Below are positions 30,788 to 36,822 of a DNA stretch of 44,031 nt, piece by piece. The notes under the pieces are model-generated. The model made no database searches and was not told the origin of the DNA. It saw only the letters and a list, made by a program, of their open reading frames with translations. A program made the translations under genes and the position numbers. How positions within the stretch are numbered: the first letter of the stretch is position 1; the number at the start of each line of letters is the position of its first letter. The stretch is from a virus, in IMG/VR virus record IMGVR_UViG_3300009182_000114, positions 1-44,031 of that record, one strand, 5' to 3'.

Positions 30788-30994
30788 CTAATCTTCGTCT
30801 TCTTGCTCTTCGTGGTTCAAGAAGTCTTCAATCGCTCCTTGGACCGCGTCACCGACCATCTCTGAAAGTCGGTCGAGCTGCTCATCGGTAAAGGTTACCT
30901 TTGGCTCATCGTCATTCATGTAGTTGGCCATTTCCTCAATCATGTCAACTGTTAGTACTGACTCAACTACCTTGTAGTCTTTGCTGTATGCCAT
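30788..30994 (-). CDS. 68-aa acidic hypothetical, paralogue of the 70-aa protein at 36,819
   Basis: ATG 30994 lies after TTGGAGATCCGAAA. The sequence MAYSKDYKVVESVLTVDMIE, then FTDEQLDRLSEM and an acidic tail, aligns with the protein at 36,819-37,031 over its whole length (YSKDYK, LTV, EEM, FT--Q---LS, FLN). Function unknown; duplication within the genome is likely. Confidence 0.68.
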   Translation of the reverse strand: MAYSKDYKVVESVLTVDMIEEMANYMNDDEPKVTFTDEQLDRLSEMVGDAVQGAIEDFLNHEEQEDED

Positions 30995-31034
30995 TTTCGG
31001 ATCTCCAATTCCCACGGCGTTTCCGTGTATAGGT

Positions 31035-31047
31035 TAATTATAACAGG
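31035..31047 (-). promoter_or_regulatory. CCTGTTATAATTA promoter (copy 3)
   Basis: TATAAT ends 42 bases before ATG 30994. Confidence 0.76.
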
Positions 31048-31065
31048 TAGGTGTCTAGAACCTGA

Positions 31066-31242
31066 CTAGCTCTTAGTTCCCCAGGTCACCAGGGTGATGA
31101 CCTTGTCCGCAAGAAAGTTGCTACGGCGATAAGCTTCAGCCCAAGATTCGGCCTCAGCTTCTGAACGGCAGTACTGGTAGACGGTTTCCCCGCTACTCAA
31201 GGTGTAGTAATACTTAGTTTGGTTTCCTGGTACATTTTTCAT
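31066..31242 (-). CDS. 58-aa hypothetical protein
   Basis: ATG 31242 follows GGATTGGAGATCCAA, in which GGAT/ATCC can pair around the Shine-Dalgarno. The upstream in-frame extension to 31332 crosses the promoter and is rejected. MKNVPGNQTKYYYTLSSGET, then a helix with SEAEAESWAEAYRRSN. Family unknown. Confidence 0.66.
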   Translation of the reverse strand: MKNVPGNQTKYYYTLSSGETVYQYCRSEAEAESWAEAYRRSNFLADKVITLVTWGTKS

Positions 31243-31271
31243 TTGGATCTCCAATCCGTTAGCGTATAAGC

Positions 31272-31284
31272 TAATTATAACAGG
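31272..31284 (-). promoter_or_regulatory. CCTGTTATAATTA promoter (copy 4)
   Basis: TATAAT ends 31 bases before ATG 31242. Confidence 0.76.
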
Positions 31285-31288
31285 TAGG

Positions 31289-31468
31289 TTAGGACCTAGG
31301 CTTGCGCTCTGGACTTCGCCTGGAGATTTCACAGGTATCTGGTTTTATACCTTGAGACTTTAGCCAAGCCTTCGCCGCATCCTCGTTCATGAACTGCCCT
31401 ACCCAGCTTCCGCTGGGGAGGAACACGTTCACAAGCTGATACAGCGTGTTGGTTTCCTTAGTACTCAT
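31289..31468 (-). CDS. 59-aa hypothetical protein
   Basis: ATG 31468 lies just inside the end of the 34-aa membrane gene. MSTKETNTLYQLVNVFLPSG, then FMNEDAAKAWLKSQGIK and a basic tail. The W-centred helix after a short strand resembles the organisation of the 58-aa neighbour. Shine-Dalgarno weak (GGCGACG); coupling likely. Confidence 0.6.
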   Translation of the reverse strand: MSTKETNTLYQLVNVFLPSGSWVGQFMNEDAAKAWLKSQGIKPDTCEISRRSPERKPRS

Positions 31469-31562
31469 CGTCGCCAATGTGAATCGGGAACTTATTAGCA
31501 AATGAAACTACTGCTACCGTACCAATGGTGCATGCTGCAACTATAATTAGAATTAGAAACAT
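31458..31562 (-). CDS. 34-aa membrane peptide
   Basis: Read from the gap: MFLILIIVAACTIGTVAVVS, then FANKFPIHIGDDEY. One membrane helix with a short acidic tail. AGGAGA lies 5 bases before ATG 31562, inside the end of the upstream gene (TAATATG), and its stop overlaps the next start. Confidence 0.6.
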   Translation of the reverse strand: MFLILIIVAACTIGTVAVVSFANKFPIHIGDDEY

Positions 31563-31563
31563 A

Positions 31564-31782
31564 TTACTCTCCTAGTCCGAACATCTCTGTCCAACATTTT
31601 GGGTGGTACCCAGTTTTTAATTGTTCACGCTTGGGTTTTGGCATCTCAGGGAATGCATCTTGAATGAGCATACCGCTTGTCCAAGCTTCGTAACCTCGAG
31701 CATCAACCTCAAGGGAGTCTGATAAACCGCACCATGAACATGGTGGAGTTTCTACAAGATAGATTTCATTTTCCAGAGCCAT
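31564..31782 (-). CDS. 72-aa zinc-binding hypothetical
   Basis: CSWCGLSD near the N-terminus and HPKCW near the C-terminus suggest a single zinc site. Between them is YEAWTSGMLIQDAFPEMP. ATG 31782 follows AACGACGAAAGGATAATC. First gene of a three-gene unit with the 34-aa and 59-aa genes. Confidence 0.7.
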   Translation of the reverse strand: MALENEIYLVETPPCSWCGLSDSLEVDARGYEAWTSGMLIQDAFPEMPKPKREQLKTGYHPKCWTEMFGLGE

Positions 31783-31806
31783 GATTATCCTTTCGTCGTT
31801 ATAGGA

Positions 31807-31819
31807 TAATTATAACAGG
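31807..31819 (-). promoter_or_regulatory. CCTGTTATAATTA promoter (copy 5)
   Basis: TATAAT ends 26 bases before ATG 31782, the shortest spacing among copies with a Shine-Dalgarno that drive an intact gene. Confidence 0.78.
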
Positions 31820-31823
31820 TACC

Positions 31824-32420
31824 CTACTCGTCTTTTAGCTGAGCTAGGACCGTGAACGGTCCACCTGAGCCGGAGTCTAGTTTAGCTCCAATGGCTAGGG
31901 ATTCCTTTACTATTTCTTTAGCCGTATCAACGGTGAGCTTTCCCTTAGCTGGAAGATACGCATAGAGAGCTCCAATGGCGTAGTCACCACCAGTTCCCAT
32001 ACCGTATAGACCAGTCGCATCTTTAACCCAGGCGTAATCCTCGCCGAGCTCGTAGATAGTTCCATTGACAACAACAAGAATCATTGAACCTTGTGATGCA
32101 GCTTCTTTTGTTTCTGGTCCAAGAGTTCTATCCGCGTATCCGTGGTCCTCGAAACATTTACGAAGAGCTGGCACGAAATCATTTGTAATGAATGCGTCGA
32201 GTTCACGACCGTATAAACCACTTGCGTCTGGTGGTGTGAACGTGTGTTCAAGAATGTTTATTGCACGCATGTCGCCTGCAGCACCAAATAAGTATTCGTC
32301 GTTAGCTACAATTTTTCCGTAACCCTTTGACATCGTATAGATACGACCTTCATCGGTGATACGTGAATCTGAACCTACGACTGCCCAGCCTGGTCCCTGC
32401 ACAGCAATTATTGTAGTCAT
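31824..32420 (-). CDS. HslV/proteasome beta-like Ntn-hydrolase peptidase
   Basis: 198 aa. MTTIIAVQGPGWAVVGSDSR is the classic N-terminus: after Met removal Thr is the nucleophile, Asp18 fits Asp17 of the family and Lys36 (YGKI) fits Lys33. LYGMGTGGDYAIGALYAYLP matches the GSGG-A-GA loop near Ser129. Length is close to HslV (~175-200 aa). HslV needs the unfoldase HslU and the proteasome needs Mpa/ARC; no such partner is seen nearby. It may degrade host or phage proteins, or be structural (inference). GAGAGGACGCCA precedes ATG 32420. Promoter lies within an inverted repeat. Confidence 0.85.
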   Translation of the reverse strand: MTTIIAVQGPGWAVVGSDSRITDEGRIYTMSKGYGKIVANDEYLFGAAGDMRAINILEHTFTPPDASGLYGRELDAFITNDFVPALRKCFEDHGYADRTLGPETKEAASQGSMILVVVNGTIYELGEDYAWVKDATGLYGMGTGGDYAIGALYAYLPAKGKLTVDTAKEIVKESLAIGAKLDSGSGGPFTVLAQLKDE

Positions 32421-32433
32421 TGGCGTCCTCTCA

Positions 32434-32465
32434 GCGGTAGGTTCATTCTATCCTATACCTACCGC
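32434..32465 (-). promoter_or_regulatory. promoter of the HslV-like gene framed by an inverted repeat
   Basis: GCGGTAGG (32434-32441) and CCTACCGC (32458-32465) are perfect 8-base arms around a -10-like TAGAAT. This differs from the exact 13-base element. The arms frame the promoter like a repressor site, or would form an RNA stem if transcription starts upstream. Confidence 0.55.
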
Positions 32466-32482
32466 CAGAGAACAGGGTCTTA

Positions 32483-32818
32483 TTAGACTAAATCTACAAT
32501 TGAGGTAGGTACCACAATCTCTGAGGAGACCACCTCACCGTTAGGAAGATACTTGGCAAATCGACCTACAGGTACGTCGAGTTTGACAACAATCTTCTTT
32601 TGGCGAATGCCAACAACCTTACCTGTATGTCCGATAACATACCGCGTGCCACAGGAATCATTGAAGCGAACTGAGTCGCCGATACCGAAGTCACGGGTGG
32701 TTTGGGTTGCGCGAACCTTCTTCATTCTTGCGTCTACTGCGTCCTTGACTTTAACCAGGTCCTTGTCTAGGATTCCTGAGTCTAGGGCCGCTTGAACTGC
32801 CTCTAGGGTCATGTCCAT
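32483..32818 (-). CDS. 111-aa protein with KOW-like segment
   Basis: Helical N-terminus (MDMTLEAVQAALDSGILDKD) and a beta-barrel-like half: FGIGDSVRFNDSCGTRYVIG, then HTGKVVGIRQKKIVVKLD, similar to KOW or SH3-like modules seen in the head proteins here. RNA or protein binding is possible. ATG 32818 follows AACGACGAAAGGACACCAA. Confidence 0.66.
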   Translation of the reverse strand: MDMTLEAVQAALDSGILDKDLVKVKDAVDARMKKVRATQTTRDFGIGDSVRFNDSCGTRYVIGHTGKVVGIRQKKIVVKLDVPVGRFAKYLPNGEVVSSEIVVPTSIVDLV

Positions 32819-32846
32819 TTGGTGTCCTTTCGTCGTTTGGTAAGGC

Positions 32847-32859
32847 TAATTATATCAGG
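32847..32859 (-). promoter_or_regulatory. CCTGATATAATTA promoter (copy 6), overlapping a stop codon
   Basis: TATAAT ends 30 bases before ATG 32818. The TGA of the upstream 47-aa zinc gene (32855-32857) is the TG of the extended -10. Confidence 0.78.
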
Positions 32860-32998
32860 TAGGTTGCTTGAATCCTAGGTTGCTCAGGTGAGAATCATAG
32901 GTGTCCTTTGATTCTTTAAAGCACGGGTCACAGGTTACCTTACTCAAACTAAAGCTTTTGTTCTTTAACCGCAGGTGACAGCGGACACAGGTTATCAT
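32855..32998 (-). CDS. 47-aa zinc-ribbon protein
   Basis: Read from the gap: MITCVRCHLRLKNKSFSLSK, then VTCDPCFKESKDTYDSHLSN. Two CxxC pairs form a likely zinc ribbon. ATG 32998 overlaps the upstream TAA (TAATG). Its stop lies inside the next promoter. Confidence 0.68.
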   Translation of the reverse strand: MITCVRCHLRLKNKSFSLSKVTCDPCFKESKDTYDSHLSNLGFKQPT

Positions 32999-33309
32999 TA
33001 GTTATCTAAGTCTGAGTACTTGTATTGTGGGTACATTTTATAGAAGCCTTGCATGTCCCAGTTCATATCCGTATTGCAGATAGAACAGTTATTAGGATAG
33101 ATGTCGTCAGGGTCACTCATGTCAAGTTTAACTAACTGAAGGCCGCACTCACCAAACCCAGCAGCAAGGTTCTCGAATATCGCATAGCGATTTTCCTCGG
33201 GGCTTTTACGAAACGCAATTGCCAGACGCTCCTCGCCAGTCAGTTCCTTCCAAGGGACTGCTGGACCACGGCACCACATAGATACCATAACCTTTTCAGT
33301 GCTCACCAC
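32998..33309 (-). CDS. 103-aa hypothetical with CSIC motif
   Basis: GTG 33309 overlaps the upstream stop and has AGGAG. MVSTEKVMVSMWCRGPAVPW, then a helical middle (LTGEERLAIAFRKSPEENRY), NNCSICNTDMNW and a polar tail. One CxxC only. Function unknown. Confidence 0.63.
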   Translation of the reverse strand: MVSTEKVMVSMWCRGPAVPWKELTGEERLAIAFRKSPEENRYAIFENLAAGFGECGLQLVKLDMSDPDDIYPNNCSICNTDMNWDMQGFYKMYPQYKYSDLDN

Positions 33310-33542
33310 AGTTCTCCTCTCAATGCGTGTTCGTATTGGTCACCGCGGTACGAGTTAGAACCAAAGGAGATGTCGCCCATAGCAAGCTTGTCCAAGTTAA
33401 AGACAGCGGTATGACCTTCGTTCTCAAACATGACAACAAGCATGTCGCCTTCACCTTCGTGTTTCACGATGGCAACTTGAAACGGTAGACCTGAAACGCC
33501 ATTTCGATGAAAGTCAGAGTCGGTGACTGTTATGTTATCCAT
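33303..33542 (-). CDS. 79-aa hypothetical protein
   Basis: ATG 33542 overlaps the upstream stop by 8 bases. MDNITVTDSDFHRNGVSGLP, FQVAIVKHEGEGDMLVVMFE, then DISFGSNSYRGDQYEHALRG. It is beta-rich and reads like a small conserved phage protein, with no named family. Confidence 0.62.
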   Translation of the reverse strand: MDNITVTDSDFHRNGVSGLPFQVAIVKHEGEGDMLVVMFENEGHTAVFNLDKLAMGDISFGSNSYRGDQYEHALRGELW

Positions 33543-33801
33543 CGTAGCCATCATCCTCATACTCTCTTTCAAAGTCGGAGCTAAGACCACAGGTTGGGCA
33601 CTTCCAAGTCCAAGACTCGAACACCACGTTCCAACTGTGAAACTCTTTTGTTAGAGTGATTTCTCGCTCTTCAACGATATCAAACTCAACGCACTCGTCG
33701 TTTTGGCATGAAGCCTCACGGTGGTCGATGTCCTCGCTTGAGTCGTAGCCAGCAATCTCAGGTTCGTTACCTGAGACTCCAGGAGGATAGTTGCTCGACA
33801 T
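33535..33801 (-). CDS. 88-aa zinc-finger protein
   Basis: ATG 33801 lies 1 base after the upstream TAA; an in-frame extension to 33870 overlaps that gene and is rejected. CQNDECVEFD and CPTCGLSSDF form a likely zinc site around WNVVFESWTW. Acidic C-terminus. Confidence 0.64.
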   Translation of the reverse strand: MSSNYPPGVSGNEPEIAGYDSSEDIDHREASCQNDECVEFDIVEEREITLTKEFHSWNVVFESWTWKCPTCGLSSDFEREYEDDGYDG

Positions 33802-33802
33802 C

Positions 33803-34153
33803 TTAGGCAAGTCCTGCTCTAACAAGAACATCCTCGCGACTCTTTGGAGAAACTCCAAGAAGTTTGGCAACGAGTTCTACCGCGCGAAACTTACTTCCAC
33901 CGATGTTCCAGTCAATTCGCTCGTTCATCGCTGGGGTTCCAAGTTCGTATCTCTTCCAGTCATAGATCTCTGCGTCTGTTCCATCCGCAAAGCGAATACA
34001 CCAAGATACGGTGAGTTTTCCATCACCTGAGAAATCTACAACAGATGAGTCAAACGTTGGTTCTCCAAATACCTTTTCAATCTCTGCTCGGGTTACATCG
34101 AAGATGTATCCCATGAGGCTTCCGCCTGCAGTTGTGTCGTGTATGAAATCCAT
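33803..34153 (-). CDS. 116-aa conserved phage protein
   Basis: MGYIFDVTRAEIEKVFGEPT, VSWCIRFADGTDAEIYDWKR, then IDWNIGGSKFRAVELVAKLL. I recall similar sequences in actinophage accessory regions; no function known to me. ATG 34153 follows GGAGAAGGAA. First of a five-gene unit that ends in the 47-aa zinc gene. Confidence 0.68.
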   Translation of the reverse strand: MDFIHDTTAGGSLMGYIFDVTRAEIEKVFGEPTFDSSVVDFSGDGKLTVSWCIRFADGTDAEIYDWKRYELGTPAMNERIDWNIGGSKFRAVELVAKLLGVSPKSREDVLVRAGLA

Positions 34154-34182
34154 TTCCTTCTCCTATCGTTTCGTCGTTGGTA

Positions 34183-34195
34183 TAATTATATCAGG
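34183..34195 (-). promoter_or_regulatory. CCTGATATAATTA promoter (copy 7)
   Basis: TATAAT ends 31 bases before ATG 34153. The leader contains AACGACGAAACGATAGGAG, a lengthened form of the start-associated motif. Confidence 0.78.
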
Positions 34196-34203
34196 TAGGT
34201 ACT

Positions 34204-34323
34204 CTACCCTTTGTGCCAACAATCACAGCCACATCTCTTGGCACAATACTCGTGTTCACCTTCAACACAGTTATGGCACTTTGGCTTGACCACTGTTGTA
34301 CCTTCAATTTTAGTTATTTTCAT
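34204..34323 (-). CDS. 39-aa Cys-rich peptide, predicted leaderless
   Basis: Read from the gap: MKITKIEGTTVVKPKCHNCV, then EGEHEYCAKRCGCDCWHKG. Six Cys and three His in 25 residues suggest tight zinc binding. The start codon lies 6 bases after TATAAT, so transcription should begin at or next to ATG, with no Shine-Dalgarno. Confidence 0.66.
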   Translation of the reverse strand: MKITKIEGTTVVKPKCHNCVEGEHEYCAKRCGCDCWHKG

Positions 34324-34327
34324 AGGA

Positions 34328-34340
34328 TAATTATATCAGG
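34328..34340 (-). promoter_or_regulatory. CCTGATATAATTA promoter (copy 8), leaderless type
   Basis: TATAAT, then TATCCT, then ATG 34323. The 6-base spacing places the transcription start at the start codon. Confidence 0.75.
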
Positions 34341-34392
34341 TAGGTGTAGAGAAAGGTACCCTACTTGTGAGTAGGGTACCCTCAACTTCTAT

Positions 34393-34731
34393 TTAGTCTT
34401 CTACTATTTCTTTTAGATTATCAAACCACTCATCAAAGATTTCTTGGTATTCATCTGACCATGTATCTATGTCTGTGGTGGTTATGGTTTCTTGACCATC
34501 AACATATTCATTATTTTCTATTGATAGTGAGTGGTACTTATTGTCTGAAGTCTTAAGAATGTATGAAGACCACTCGTCACTTGGGTCTACAACAACTGCT
34601 GCTACATTTGTAGGTATGATGTATGGTAGGTTTTGATCTTTTAATACATCTACTAGGTGTTCAACTGTTGATGAATACATTGGGTTTTGTAGGAGGTTAC
34701 TAAAGAGACCTTCAATTTTGTTTGAGTTCAT
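34393..34731 (-). CDS. 112-aa acidic hypothetical, AT-rich
   Basis: MNSNKIEGLFSNLLQNPMYS, then VDVLKDQNLPYIIPTNVAAV and a Glu/Asp/Trp-rich C-terminus (WSDEYQEIFDEWFDNLKEIV). Third positions are visibly more AT-rich than neighbours, which suggests recent acquisition. ATG 34731 follows TTGGATTCCAA. The very acidic tail could mimic nucleic acid, but no homologue is recognised. Confidence 0.63.
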   Translation of the reverse strand: MNSNKIEGLFSNLLQNPMYSSTVEHLVDVLKDQNLPYIIPTNVAAVVVDPSDEWSSYILKTSDNKYHSLSIENNEYVDGQETITTTDIDTWSDEYQEIFDEWFDNLKEIVED

Positions 34732-34773
34732 TTGGAATCCAATCTATCTTACTAACCCTTGTGGTTAATAAGA

Positions 34774-34786
34774 TAATTATATCATA
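34774..34786 (-). promoter_or_regulatory. variant promoter with ATGATATAATTA
   Basis: The same TGATATAATTA core preceded by TA instead of CC; TATAAT ends 44 bases before ATG 34731. Confidence 0.7.
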
Positions 34787-34853
34787 TAGAACCCTAAAAA
34801 TCAGGTAAATAGAGTAAAATAGAGTGGTCAGTTTTATGACTTGACCAGGTCAT

Positions 34854-34888
34854 TTCTCAGGGGAGGATTGGAGTACTCACCCTGAGAA
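34854..34888 (-). terminator. hairpin after the WGR gene
   Basis: TTCTCAGGG and CCCTGAGAA form a perfect 9-bp stem with a 17-base loop, just after the stop at 34893. No U tract on the minus strand. About 65 bases to the left carry nothing clear beyond an imperfect GGTCA dyad. Confidence 0.5.
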
Positions 34889-34892
34889 GCTT

Positions 34893-35135
34893 TTAGACCG
34901 CGTAGGCCAGTTCGTATCCCTTGTCCAGCTTTTCCTGAACCTTCATGAATGCGAGTTGACGAGCGTAGCTTTCTGAGTAAACGTTCTTTACCTCAGATTG
35001 ACGGGTAGCTTTTTCAGCCATTCCCCAGCTTGTGCGAACGATGGTTCCGTCCACTGTAACTTCATAAACCTTCTTGCGTCCAGCGGCACCGCGGCCACCG
35101 TCCGATTCCTTCAACAAACACCATTTCTTTTGCAT
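34893..35135 (-). CDS. WGR-domain-like protein
   Basis: 80 aa. VYEVTVDGTIVRTSWGMAEK, KNVYSESYARQLAFMKVQEK, then LDKGYELA match the WGR fold (Trp-Gly central motif, helix with a KLxKGY end), although Arg of WGR is Met here. WGR domains occur in PARP-family and MolR-like proteins and bind nucleic acid ends. ATG 35135 has AAGGA 6 bases upstream and is preferred over ATG 35141. Confidence 0.7.
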   Translation of the reverse strand: MQKKWCLLKESDGGRGAAGRKKVYEVTVDGTIVRTSWGMAEKATRQSEVKNVYSESYARQLAFMKVQEKLDKGYELAYAV

Positions 35136-35177
35136 TTGCATTCCTTCCGTCGTTTCACCGGATATTCGGTGATGGGA

Positions 35178-35190
35178 TAATTATATCAGG
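35178..35190 (-). promoter_or_regulatory. CCTGATATAATTA promoter (copy 9), overlapping a stop codon
   Basis: TATAAT ends 44 bases before ATG 35135. TGA 35186-35188 of the upstream gene supplies the TG. Confidence 0.78.
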
Positions 35191-35599
35191 CAGGTTGGTT
35201 GAGAGCGCCCATAATGTCTTCCCTTGAGAAAACTTTTACACTTGATAAGGCACCGCGTTCAATTTCCTTTGAACCGTATGCCCAGCTCGTTGCGTCCCCA
35301 AAGAACGAGGCACTGTGGTCAGCACCAGGAGACCAGAGCTTCCTCGTGGTTAGCCGCGTATCAATTTCCCACACGTACACATAGTCATGGGGAACTAGGT
35401 TCACGATTGGACCGATCTCTGAATCCATCGTGCCGTGCACGTGGTCAAGGACGCGGAACCACATGAAGGTGAGAGCGTGGGCTACTGTTTCAGCCGCATA
35501 GATTTCTCCCCAGTTAGATTTCAATCCCTCTGCGTTTATGTCACCAAACACGCACTCAGGCGCACAGTGATAAAGATATCTTGGCATCTTGTTACTCAT
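35186..35599 (-). CDS. ART/KptA-fold-like hypothetical protein
   Basis: 137 aa. PRYLYHCAPECVFGDINAEG followed by IYAAETVAHALTFM resembles the N-terminal half of ADP-ribosyltransferase-fold proteins such as RNA 2'-phosphotransferases (Tyr-His-x-x-x, Glu-Gly-Leu, Ile-Tyr-x-x-Thr). DYVYVWEIDTRLTTRKLWSP and a C-terminal VKVFSREDIMG complete it. Catalytic residues are not certain, so this is a fold-level guess. ATG 35599 overlaps the stop of the 52-aa gene. Confidence 0.55.
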   Translation of the reverse strand: MSNKMPRYLYHCAPECVFGDINAEGLKSNWGEIYAAETVAHALTFMWFRVLDHVHGTMDSEIGPIVNLVPHDYVYVWEIDTRLTTRKLWSPGADHSASFFGDATSWAYGSKEIERGALSSVKVFSREDIMGALNQPA

Positions 35600-35750
35600 C
35601 TACTGCCTCCCGCATCGCGTTACGTTTCTTATCTCCTCGAGAACGATTTCTCTTGGTTCCTTTGTGTGCAAAGATCGAGACACGCTGGTTCAGCTTCGGG
35701 CCAGAGGTTCCTCTGATGAGCCGTAGCAGCGGGTTCTTGTTCTTGTTCAT
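35592..35750 (-). CDS. 52-aa basic protein, predicted leaderless
   Basis: Read from the gap: MNKNKNPLLRLIRGTSGPKL, then SIFAHKGTKRNRSRGDKKRN. Strongly basic, likely nucleic-acid binding. ATG 35750 is 6 bases after TATAAT with no Shine-Dalgarno. Confidence 0.62.
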   Translation of the reverse strand: MNKNKNPLLRLIRGTSGPKLNQRVSIFAHKGTKRNRSRGDKKRNAMREAVDE

Positions 35751-35754
35751 AAGC

Positions 35755-35767
35755 TAATTATAACAGG
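35755..35767 (-). promoter_or_regulatory. CCTGTTATAATTA promoter (copy 10), leaderless type
   Basis: TATAAT, TAGCTT, ATG 35750. Same 6-base spacing as at 34328, with the T variant. Confidence 0.75.
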
Positions 35768-35775
35768 TGGGCCAA

Positions 35776-35809
35776 ATGAAAAAGAGCTACCACTTCTCCT
35801 TGGTAGCTC
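35776..35809 (-). terminator. intrinsic terminator
   Basis: GAGCTACCA/TGGTAGCTC 9-bp stem with an 8-base loop, followed on the minus strand by TTTTTC. It ends the unit of the basic 99-aa gene just before the next promoter. Confidence 0.85.
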
Positions 35810-35826
35810 TCTTCCTGGACTTTTAC

Positions 35827-36126
35827 TTAGGCAGCTTTAGCTTTAACCTTTGTGAAAGTTTTCTTGCCGCGACGAATCGCAGACATAGTTTGTGATGCTT
35901 CCTTAGTCGAAGCAACCTGCATCTTCTCTCCTGTCGAGGTATTGAAGATAACATAGTGCGAGCGATCTGCCGCACGTAGTACAGCTAGCGTCTTACGCTT
36001 GCGGAAGTACGCTGGGGTGTAGCCGTTTGGAAGCTTTACGCCTTTAGGAAGCTCAGGAAGAGCTTCAGTGCGTTGATAAGGCTTCGCCCGAACGACTACC
36101 TTAGGGGTAGTGTTTTTAGTAGCCAC
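35827..36126 (-). CDS. 99-aa basic hypothetical protein
   Basis: GTG 36126 after a leader with GACGAAAGGACAGG. MATKNTTPKVVVRAKPYQRT, LPNGYTPAYFRKRKTLAVLR, then HYVIFNTSTGEKMQ and a Lys/Ala tail. High positive charge suggests DNA or RNA binding. Separate promoter and terminator make it a single-gene unit. Confidence 0.68.
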   Translation of the reverse strand: MATKNTTPKVVVRAKPYQRTEALPELPKGVKLPNGYTPAYFRKRKTLAVLRAADRSHYVIFNTSTGEKMQVASTKEASQTMSAIRRGKKTFTKVKAKAA

Positions 36127-36149
36127 AGGGTTACCTGTCCTTTCGTCTT

Positions 36150-36320
36150 TTAATGCACCGCAGGCGACTTGCTTGCGGACTGATCTATTATAACAAGGTT
36201 CTTCCTGAAAAGTACAATCAGGAGAAGTCTGCCGTAATAGCCAATGATAAATCTAAGAGCGCCGATCTCGCCGTCACTGTAGCGGCCCGTGGTCTCCATC
36301 ATTCCTTCGTGTAGACTCAT
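36150..36320 (-). CDS. 56-aa membrane protein
   Basis: ATG 36320 overlaps the upstream TAA (TAATG). MSLHEGMMETTGRYSDGEIG, then a hydrophobic ALRFIIGYYGRLLLIVLF segment. Its C-terminal codons contain the promoter of the next gene. Confidence 0.6.
   Translation of the reverse strand: MSLHEGMMETTGRYSDGEIGALRFIIGYYGRLLLIVLFRKNLVIIDQSASKSPAVH
36187..36198 (-). promoter_or_regulatory. variant promoter TTGTTATAATAG within a coding region
   Basis: Extended -10 TGTTATAAT with TATAAT 60 bases before GTG 36126, located inside the 56-aa gene. Confidence 0.65.
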
Positions 36321-36571
36321 TAGTCGATTGCCGACTGGTCGCACGTAGGTAGAGCGTGGGTTCTCCAGTCAATGAGGATACGCTCTAGCACCTCTTTGTA
36401 GTCTGGCGGAAGAATCTTAATTGCGTTCTCAACCATGATGATGTCGATAAGTGTTCCCTGACTCGATTGAGCACAGTCAAGCAGCGTCATCGCGCACGTG
36501 TCGCAGTGATTGGTCATCAGCGGGTTCGCCTCTTCTTCAGGCGTGTCCGGACTGAACTCTTGCTCTGTCAT
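36320..36571 (-). CDS. 83-aa hypothetical protein
   Basis: Acidic start MTEQEFSPDTPEEEANPLMT, then CDTCAMTLLDC and a helical C-terminus (VENAIKILPPDYKEVLERIL). GGGAGGAAAT precedes ATG 36571, which overlaps the upstream stop as ATGA. Cys spacing might bind a metal. Confidence 0.64.
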   Translation of the reverse strand: MTEQEFSPDTPEEEANPLMTNHCDTCAMTLLDCAQSSQGTLIDIIMVENAIKILPPDYKEVLERILIDWRTHALPTCDQSAID

Positions 36572-36822
36572 ATTTCCTCCCAGTATTTTGGATGTACGGA
36601 GTCGTAATCATACTCACCGTCTGGATACTTTGTAAAAAAGTCTGTAGGTCGACCAAGGCGAACCCACACCGTGATGCGCTTAGCCATCTCCACCCGTGAG
36701 TTGTCATTGGTCTCCATGATGATGTCAAAATCAGACTGTTCCCACCGATCGGTTTCAATCAGCTGGATGTTTGACGCGTCGCCAAAGTTGCCGTCCTCGG
36801 CAAAGTAATGTACCTGTGTCAT
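36568..36822 (-). CDS. 84-aa acidic hypothetical protein
   Basis: MTQVHYFAEDGNFGDASNIQ, MAKRITVWVRLGRPTDFFTK, then an Asp/Tyr-rich end. The start and the upstream stop overlap as ATGA. Second gene of a five-gene coupled unit. Confidence 0.64.
   Translation of the reverse strand: MTQVHYFAEDGNFGDASNIQLIETDRWEQSDFDIIMETNDNSRVEMAKRITVWVRLGRPTDFFTKYPDGEYDYDSVHPKYWEEI

Noticed and set aside
36537-36758. Minus-strand 73-codon frame overlapping the 84-aa gene
   Set aside because: Overlaps a coupled gene with better start context and shows no domain.
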